Assembly (NCBI GenBank): GCA_029884035.1
Contig: JAOUIM010000082.1
Span: 1 to 11,406, forward strand
Direction of reading: 5' to 3'
DNA length: 11,406 nucleotides
Origin: Aquincola sp.
Lineage (GTDB): Bacteria; Pseudomonadota; Gammaproteobacteria; Burkholderiales; Burkholderiaceae_C
Below the pieces are notes generated by a model, which searched no databases, was not told the DNA's origin, and saw only the letters and a program-made list of their open reading frames with translations. The translations under genes and the position numbers were made by a program. Positions 7,364 through 11,406 of the stretch are shown piece by piece (positions within the stretch are counted from its first letter, which is position 1; each line of letters begins with the position of its first letter).

Positions 7364-7424
7364 CGTTTTCCGACACGCTTCGTTGCCGTGAAGCAGCGCG
7401 TCTGCGGTCGGTTGGGGCGTGCGC

Positions 7425-7736
7425 CTAATACCGCTCGGGGCGCAGCACCTGGACCTCGGCGAAATACAGGGCCACGGCGTAGTGTCGGGCGTATGTGGCT
7501 AGGACGTGGCCTGCGATAGCGTCAGCCACTTCGGCGTTGCAGATGAACTTGAGTTCGACCGTCCGATCGGCTTCCCAGGCGCCTTCGCGCACGCCTTCGA
7601 GGCTGGCGCCGTGCACTTCGGCGACCGTCCACCCCTGCGCGCCACGCTCGCGCGCGTCGCGCACCAGCGCCTTTTCCAGCGCGGCCTCGGTCACGACGAC
7701 CAGCAGCGTCTTCGGATGCTTGGCGGTGCGGTTCAT
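7425..7736 (-). CDS. sbtB: SbtB-like PII-family regulator of the bicarbonate transporter
   Basis: A 103-residue PII-like protein. Seen: the beta-alpha-beta opening TLLVVVTEAALEKALV at residues 10-25, then RGAQGWTVAEVHG at 31-43, a short T-loop-like segment (ASLEGVREGAWEADR, 44-58), the strand VELKFICNAEVADAIAGHV at 60-78 and the C-terminal strands AVALYFAEVQVL at 87-98. This order and the T-loop length fit SbtB rather than classical GlnB/GlnK. Known: cyanobacterial SbtB binds adenyl nucleotides, including cAMP, and controls the SbtA bicarbonate transporter. The C-terminal Cys-Gly-Pro-x-x-Cys redox module of many cyanobacterial SbtBs is absent; the protein stops at LRPERY. Its ATG overlaps the sbtA stop codon as ATGA (7733-7736), implying translational coupling. 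The frame is open further upstream, but only inside sbtA, so the overlapping ATG is chosen. Confidence 0.88.
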   Translation of the reverse strand: MNRTAKHPKTLLVVVTEAALEKALVRDARERGAQGWTVAEVHGASLEGVREGAWEADRTVELKFICNAEVADAIAGHVLATYARHYAVALYFAEVQVLRPERY

Positions 7737-8680
7737 GCCGTGATTCTCTGCGCCAATGCGATGTACAGCGGGATGCCGATCACGATGTTGAACGGGAACG
7801 TGATCCCCAGTGACGCGGTGATCGACAGCGCGGCATTGGCTTCGGGCACGGCGATGCGCATCGCCGTCGGCGCCGCGATATAGCTCGCGCTCGCGGCAAG
7901 CGTGGCGAGCACGGCCACGCCCCCTGTGGACAGCCCCAGCGCCCACCCCAGCCCTGCGCCGGCGAGTGCCAGCAATGGCGGCGCGCCGATTCCGACCACG
8001 AGCACCGCGGCGCCAAAACGCCTGACCTCGGCCAGTCGTGCACCGGCGACGAGCCCGAGTTCGAGCAGGAACAGCGCGAGCACGCCCTTGAACGGATCGA
8101 CGAACACCGCCTTGATCGGCGCGGTACCCGACTCGCCAGCCACAGCGCCGATCGCCAGCCCGCCGGCAAGCAGCAGGACGCTCTTGCCGAAGAGCACGTC
8201 GTGCGCCAGCTCGCCCCATCGTGTCGACGCTGCGCTCGAGCCACGGCGCGCGGCGATGCGCGCGAGCACGATGCCCGCGACGATGCCCGGCGCCTCCAGC
8301 ACCGCGACCCACAATGCGGCATGGCTTTCGTAGGCGATGCCTTCACGGGCCAGCGCCGCGGTCGCCACCGCGTACGTGACTACGCTAACCGAGCCGTAGT
8401 GCGCCGCGACCGATGCCGCGTCGGCTCCGGCAAGCTTGAGCAGTCGCAGCACCGGAAAGAGCACGAAGGGGATCGCGAAACCCAGCGCGATGCAGCCCAG
8501 GACCTGCGGCAGCAGCATCACGATCGGCTGCTTGGAAAGCTCGATGCCGCCCTTCAGGCCGATTGCCAGCAGCAGGTAGATCGCGAGCGTCTCGTAAAGC
8601 GCCTCGGGCAGTCGCAGGTCACTACCCGCCAGCCGCGCGGCCACGCCGAGGAGGAAGAAGAACACAACCACGTCGAGCAT
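7733..8680 (-). CDS. sbtA: Sodium-dependent bicarbonate transporter SbtA
   Basis: A 315-residue inner-membrane permease of the SbtA family (formerly DUF897), which imports bicarbonate with sodium. Seen: about ten hydrophobic helices in two inverted halves; the family opening FFLLGVAARLAGSDLRLPEA at residues 7-26; IYLLLAIGLKGGIELSK at 34-50; the first-half substrate-site segment AHYGSVSVVTYAVA at 93-106; and the matching second-half segments ASASYIAAPTAMRIA (263-277) and SLGITFPFNIVIGIPLY (290-306). It is shorter than cyanobacterial SbtA (about 370 residues); the middle cytoplasmic loop (about 143-158) is brief. The ATG at 8680 is the only sensible start, although its ribosome site is weak. 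Context: it overlaps sbtB by 4 bp, and 258 bp of non-coding DNA with an inverted repeat lies upstream. Inference: it supplies inorganic carbon for CO2 fixation or for anaplerotic carboxylation. No carboxylase gene is in view. Confidence 0.92.
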   Translation of the reverse strand: MLDVVVFFFLLGVAARLAGSDLRLPEALYETLAIYLLLAIGLKGGIELSKQPIVMLLPQVLGCIALGFAIPFVLFPVLRLLKLAGADAASVAAHYGSVSVVTYAVATAALAREGIAYESHAALWVAVLEAPGIVAGIVLARIAARRGSSAASTRWGELAHDVLFGKSVLLLAGGLAIGAVAGESGTAPIKAVFVDPFKGVLALFLLELGLVAGARLAEVRRFGAAVLVVGIGAPPLLALAGAGLGWALGLSTGGVAVLATLAASASYIAAPTAMRIAVPEANAALSITASLGITFPFNIVIGIPLYIALAQRITA

Positions 8681-8938
8681 GGGTGCGGATCATGCTGGAA
8701 GGCCAATGGCCCCTACGACGCGAGGGCTGGCTTGAAGTAGCCCTCGTCACCGTGTCCGATGTCGGGCTGGCCGGCGGCCCGTGTCGCCCCGGCGGCGATG
8801 AAGGGCTGGTCACGCGCCGTTGGTCACGCCGACCGAGCGGTGCGTGGATCTCGTTTGGCGAGCGGCGCATGGGCGCAGCCTGGCCAACGACACGCCCGGG
8901 CACAATCGGCCTGCTCGCAGGTGCGGCGCTCGTCGCAA
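8681..8938. other. Intergenic region upstream of sbtA
   Basis: These 258 bp separate the SDR stop codon from the sbtA start, both on the minus strand. Open frames here give Arg/Pro/Ser-rich products and are not credible genes. The region holds an 8-bp inverted repeat (8721-8746), a GGCCA-A-TGGCC palindrome (8701-8711) and a direct repeat TGGTCACGC at 8807-8815 and 8821-8829 (14 bp start to start). It probably carries the sbtAB promoter and regulator sites, but no clear -35/-10 pair can be named. No U-tract terminator for the SDR gene is seen. Confidence 0.5.
8721..8746. repeat. 8-bp inverted repeat upstream of sbtA (possible operator or leader hairpin)
   Basis: CGAGGGCT (8721-8728) and AGCCCTCG (8739-8746) are perfect complements around a 10-nt centre. 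The element lies 41-66 bp before the sbtA start codon, so it is either a protein-binding site overlapping the promoter or a hairpin in the sbtA leader. No T run follows on the minus strand, which argues against a terminator for the upstream SDR gene. Confidence 0.5.
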
Positions 8939-9715
8939 CTACTCGCCGCGGCGCTTCTTGCGGCCTCGGCCCGCCAGCAGCTTGTCGAACAACGCGTTTG
9001 GCAGCAGCCGAAGCAGCTTCGCGACCACCCCCATCTGCCAGGGGATCACGCGGTAGCTGACGCCGGCCTCGATGGCGCGGAAAGCGCGGTCGGCGAACTC
9101 GTCAGCCTCGAGCATGAAGGGCATGCGGTACCGGTTGCCCGCGGTCAGCGGCGTGACCACCCAGCCGGGCAGCAGCGTGACGACACGAACGCCGCTGCCG
9201 CGGCACTCGCCGCGCAGGCTCTCGCAATACGACACGACGCCGGCCTTGCTTGCGCAGTAGGCGCCGTGCCCGGGAAGGCCGCGGATCGCCGAGACGCTGG
9301 CGATGCCCACCAGCGTGCCCGCTCCGCGCGCCCGCATTGCCGCCAGGAAGGGGTGGAAGGTGGCTGCCATGCCGATGTTGTTGATCGCGAAAGTCTCGGC
9401 CATGACGGCCAGGTCCTCGCGCCGCGCCGTGTCCATCCCGATGCTGATGCCGGCATTGGCGATCACCACGTCGGGCAGCCCAAGTTGCACGATGGCCTGC
9501 TGCGCCGCGTCGACGATGCTGTCGATCTTGTGTACATCGGCGGCATAGGCCACGCAGCGATCCGGGCCGAACCCGCGTGCCGCGGCCCAGGCCTCGATTT
9601 CGCCCACGCGTCGGGCCGCGAGGGCGAGCCGCCAGCCGGCCCGGGCATAACGTGCGGCCAGGGCCTGGCCAATCCCGCCCGACGCGCCCGTGATGAATAC
9701 GAGCGGAGCACTCAT
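8939..9715 (-). CDS. Short-chain dehydrogenase/reductase (classical SDR)
   Basis: A 258-residue classical SDR. Seen: the nucleotide-binding motif TGASGGIG at residues 9-16, ARR at 34-36 suggesting NADP(H) preference, AAD at 58-60, NAG at 87-89, the catalytic Ser140 in VGIASVSA, and YCASK with Tyr153 and Lys157, then PGWVVTPL at 183-190. The C-terminal tail is basic (GRGRKKRRGE), with a hydrophobic stretch before it. The Rossmann fold starts at once after ATG 9715 (MSAPLVFITGASGG). The open frame further upstream to 9898 overlaps lptC and is Arg-rich, so it is not used. Substrate unknown. It sits where lptA normally follows lptC; its ATG overlaps the stop of a 49-codon candidate ORF as ATGA (9712-9715). 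It may be read from the kdsC-lptC transcript. Confidence 0.92.
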   Translation of the reverse strand: MSAPLVFITGASGGIGQALAARYARAGWRLALAARRVGEIEAWAAARGFGPDRCVAYAADVHKIDSIVDAAQQAIVQLGLPDVVIANAGISIGMDTARREDLAVMAETFAINNIGMAATFHPFLAAMRARGAGTLVGIASVSAIRGLPGHGAYCASKAGVVSYCESLRGECRGSGVRVVTLLPGWVVTPLTAGNRYRMPFMLEADEFADRAFRAIEAGVSYRVIPWQMGVVAKLLRLLPNALFDKLLAGRGRKKRRGE

Positions 9716-9861
9716 GCCAGCTGCCCTCGTGCCGGTGCGGCCCGAGGCGATGAGTAGCTGTTGCGCCGCCCCGAGCAACCGCCGCCGAATCGGCTTGGAC
9801 GTGGAACGGGCAGTGACCCCTCGAGGCGCAGCGGTGCCGCCGATATCCGCAAGCCCGTCAT
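9712..9861 (-). CDS. Candidate 49-codon ORF bridging lptC and the SDR gene
   Basis: Seen: ATG at 9859-9861 overlaps the lptC stop codon as ATGA (9858-9861), and the ORF stop (9712-9714) overlaps the SDR start codon as ATGA (9712-9715), so the frame joins both neighbours exactly. The product begins MTGLRISAAPLRLEGSLPVP and continues Arg/Ser/Pro/Gly-rich to RGQLA. It has no recognised domain, signal peptide or membrane segment, and it does not resemble the LptA N-terminus, which carries a signal peptide. Third-base GC preference is weaker than in the neighbouring genes (ATA, CGA, GCA and TCA codons occur), which argues that it may be only an open frame in intergenic DNA. If translated, its main use could be ribosome hand-over between lptC and the SDR gene. 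Confidence 0.25.
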   Translation of the reverse strand: MTGLRISAAPLRLEGSLPVPRPSRFGGGCSGRRNSYSSPRAAPARGQLA

Positions 9862-10535
9862 TTCGGCAGTTCGATCCTTGCGCGAACGGGCCCGCCAAAC
9901 CGGGCGGTGCGGGTCAGGTTGTCGTAGTCGAGCGTGGCCACGCGCAACTCGCTGCTGCCCTGGCGCACACGCACCGGCATGTGGGAGCGCAATTTCTCCG
10001 TCGTGAGGAACGCGTGCAGGAATTCGCTTTCGAACTCGATTTGCTGCGCTGGCGTCGCACCTTCCTGAATGACGCGCGCGCCCCCTTGCAGCTGCACCTC
10101 GCTGGCATCGCCGTTGGCCACTGCGAGGCGCGCGGTGGCCACAGTCACTGCGCCCTCGGCGCCAAGTGCGCGGATCGTCACACCGTCGATCTCCAGCGTG
10201 TCGGTATCCGGGTAATGGCGCATCTGCGTGCCGCGTACCACGACCTCGAGCCGCCCATCGGGCGAGAAGCGCTGCAGCGTCACACCTTGCATCTGGTAGT
10301 CGGGTTCGTGTCGCACCTCGCCCGCCCGCGCAGGCTCGACCACGGGCGGTGTAATGCGCACCAGCCACCAGGTCGCCAACGCGAGCAGCGCCATCAGCAC
10401 CACCGGCAGGTAGGCCGAGATCCACTGTCCGATGCGCCACCACCAGGGCAAGTGTGGTCGCGCGGGCGGGCTTTGCCGTCCGCTGGCGGGCAGCGGATCC
10501 AGCGGCTGGATCAGGTTGTCGAGGTCGATCGCCAT
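9858..10535 (-). CDS. lptC: LPS export protein LptC
   Basis: A 225-residue bitopic inner-membrane protein that accepts lipopolysaccharide from LptB2FG and passes it to LptA in the periplasm. Seen: a cytoplasmic N-terminus of about 38 residues, a signal-anchor helix at about 40-60 (AYLPVVLMALLALATWWLV), then the LptC/OstA-like beta-jellyroll with the typical PDYQMQGVTLQRFSPDGRL at 78-96 and HYPDTDTLEIDGV at 107-119, ending in strands around 196-222 (RVATLDYDNLTRTARFGG and on). It is somewhat longer at the N-terminus than E. coli LptC (191 residues), as is usual in betaproteobacteria. It starts 3 bp after the kdsC stop codon, so the two genes form one operon. The normal next gene, lptA, is not found downstream within the window. 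Confidence 0.9.
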   Translation of the reverse strand: MAIDLDNLIQPLDPLPASGRQSPPARPHLPWWWRIGQWISAYLPVVLMALLALATWWLVRITPPVVEPARAGEVRHEPDYQMQGVTLQRFSPDGRLEVVVRGTQMRHYPDTDTLEIDGVTIRALGAEGAVTVATARLAVANGDASEVQLQGGARVIQEGATPAQQIEFESEFLHAFLTTEKLRSHMPVRVRQGSSELRVATLDYDNLTRTARFGGPVRARIELPK

Positions 10536-10538
10536 TGA

Positions 10539-11108
10539 TCACGTGGCATCGAGCGTCCGCAGCTGACCTTCCAGCATCTCCGCATAGCGTCCGCACGCGG
10601 CGAGCAGCAGGTCGCAGCACTCGCGCGCGGCGCCCGCGCCTCCGCGCGCCGCGGTGACGTGATCGGCGGCGGCCAGCACCTCGGCATGGGCGTTGGGTGG
10701 CGCACAGGTGAACCCGGCGCACGCGAACAGCGCCAGATCGGGCCAGTCGTCGCCCATCACGGCGGTGTCGGCCCACTCGATGCCCAGCGCCTGCAGAAGC
10801 GTCGTCGCAGCGGACAGCTTGTCCGCGACGCCGTATTGCGCGCGCGCGATGCCCAGATCGGCCATGCGCCGGCGCACCGCCGGCGAGTCGCGACCCGTGA
10901 CCACTAGCGGCGTGATGCCGCCCTGCATCAGCAGCTTCAGGCCATGCCCGTCCAGCGCATGGAAGGCCTTGAACGACTCGCCGTGCTCGCCGATGAACAA
11001 ACGTCCGTCGGTGAGCACGCCGTCGACATCGAAAATCGCGGCCTTCATCCCGAGGCCGCGACCCTGGGCCTTGAGCAGCAGTTCGGGCGGAAACGTCAAG
11101 GCCGCCAT
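10539..11108 (-). CDS. kdsC: 3-deoxy-D-manno-octulosonate 8-phosphate phosphatase KdsC
   Basis: A 189-residue HAD-superfamily phosphatase that removes phosphate from Kdo-8-phosphate, giving Kdo for the LPS inner core. Seen: motif I FDVDGVLTDG at residues 26-35, with nucleophile Asp27 and acid/base Asp29; motif II VTGRDS at 70-75; the conserved QYGVADKL with Lys97; motif III GDDWPDL at 119-125; and the C-terminal TAARGGAGAARECCDLLL at 152-169, which closes the neighbouring active site in the KdsC tetramer. The frame can start five codons earlier at TTG (11123), but the ATG at 11108 (MAALTFPPELL) is preferred. It follows kdsD by 37 bp and precedes lptC by 3 bp. KdsD makes arabinose-5-phosphate for the same pathway. 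Confidence 0.93.
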   Translation of the reverse strand: MAALTFPPELLLKAQGRGLGMKAAIFDVDGVLTDGRLFIGEHGESFKAFHALDGHGLKLLMQGGITPLVVTGRDSPAVRRRMADLGIARAQYGVADKLSAATTLLQALGIEWADTAVMGDDWPDLALFACAGFTCAPPNAHAEVLAAADHVTAARGGAGAARECCDLLLAACGRYAEMLEGQLRTLDAT

Positions 11109-11145
11109 GCCAGCCACCGGCAAGAGCGAGCAACGCCTGGGCGGC

Positions 11146-11406
11146 TCATATGACCTTCGCGCGCATCAGGTCGTTCGAGTTGACCGCGCCGACGAGCATG
11201 CCCGCATCGTCGACCACCAGTAGGCAGTTGATCTTGTGGGTCTCCATCAGGTCGGCGGCCTCGGCGGCCAGCCGCGTTGCGCGAATCGCGCGCGGGTTCG
11301 CGCGCATCGCGTCGGCGGCGGTCAGCGCACGCAAGTCGAGCCCCTTTTCGACCAGCCGGCGCAGGTCGCCATCGGTGAACACGCCGATCGGGCGGCCTGC
11401 GTCGTC
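11146..11406 (-). CDS. kdsD: Arabinose-5-phosphate isomerase KdsD, C-terminal CBS part only (runs off the right edge)
   Basis: The last 86 codons of a gene that enters from beyond 11406 with no start in view. Seen: GVFTDGDLRR (residues 8-17 of the fragment), the end of the first CBS motif; then ADAMRANPRAIRATRLAAEA and MxxHKINCLLVVDDAGMLVGAVNSNDLMRAKVI, a complete second CBS motif with the family's terminal NDLMRAKV ending. Known: KdsD (KpsF/GutQ family) interconverts ribulose-5-phosphate and arabinose-5-phosphate, the first step of Kdo synthesis; the tandem CBS domains follow the catalytic SIS domain, which lies outside the window. The kdsC gene follows at 37 bp, the usual order. Confidence 0.92.
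   Translation of the reverse strand, partial: DDAGRPIGVFTDGDLRRLVEKGLDLRALTAADAMRANPRAIRATRLAAEAADLMETHKINCLLVVDDAGMLVGAVNSNDLMRAKVI

Noticed and set aside
6852..7376. Alanine/threonine-rich minus-strand frame opposite the RRM gene
   Set aside because: It is the mirror of the GGC/GGT glycine codons (GCC/ACC). The plus strand has the RRM motifs, ribosome site and terminator.
8563..9060. Open frames in both directions across the sbtA upstream region
   Set aside because: They overlap sbtA or the SDR gene and give Arg/Pro/Ser-rich products with no motif. The 258-bp gap is treated as regulatory.
9716..9898. N-terminal extension of the SDR protein
   Set aside because: It overlaps lptC and is Arg/Thr/Ser-rich. 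The SDR fold begins immediately after the ATG at 9715.
9712..11133. 473-codon minus-strand frame across kdsC and lptC
   Set aside because: It runs in a different frame through two clear genes and is Arg/Ala/Gly-rich. Only its last 49 codons, outside lptC, are kept as a weak candidate.

Overview
The window looks like a chromosomal segment of a GC-rich Gram-negative bacterium, most likely a betaproteobacterium of the Burkholderiales type. This rests on the kdsD-kdsC-lptC order, the strong G/C preference at third codon positions, and the family of glycine-rich RRM proteins. No rRNA, tRNA, CRISPR array, transposase or phage gene was found. Every gene except one is on the minus strand, so the minus-strand layout below runs from right to left.

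Right edge to 9712: the end of kdsD (window-truncated), then kdsC and lptC, a tight lipopolysaccharide gene set (Kdo synthesis and LPS transport). The lptA/lptB genes that usually follow lptC are not there. Instead there is a 49-codon candidate ORF linked to both neighbours by ATGA overlaps, and then a short-chain dehydrogenase (8939-9715).

8681-8938 is a non-coding leader region with an 8-bp inverted repeat. It precedes sbtA-sbtB (8680-7425), a sodium-dependent bicarbonate transporter overlapped by its PII-like regulator. This is a carbon-concentrating module best known from cyanobacteria.

6840-7319 is the only plus-strand gene. It encodes an RNA-binding protein with one RRM and a glycine-rich tail, and it ends in a textbook UUCG-loop terminator. 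It converges on sbtB and diverges from the next block.

6522 to 1 is a co-directional run: a signal-peptide-less helical-backbone metal receptor (BtuF-like), a MarC-family membrane protein, a GMC flavoprotein oxidoreductase, an orphan membrane histidine kinase with two PAS domains, a TauE/TSUP-type anion exporter, and the first 51 codons of what is most likely soxB (thiosulfohydrolase), cut by the window edge.

Inference: the likely soxB next to a TSUP exporter (a family that includes sulfite exporters), plus an SbtA/SbtB pair, suggests a thiosulfate-oxidising organism that can fix CO2. No carbon-fixation enzyme and no second sox gene is inside the window, so this stays a hypothesis. Most genes here are recognisable families. 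The unusual points are the break after lptC, the SbtA/SbtB pair, and the soxB-TSUP-kinase neighbourhood.
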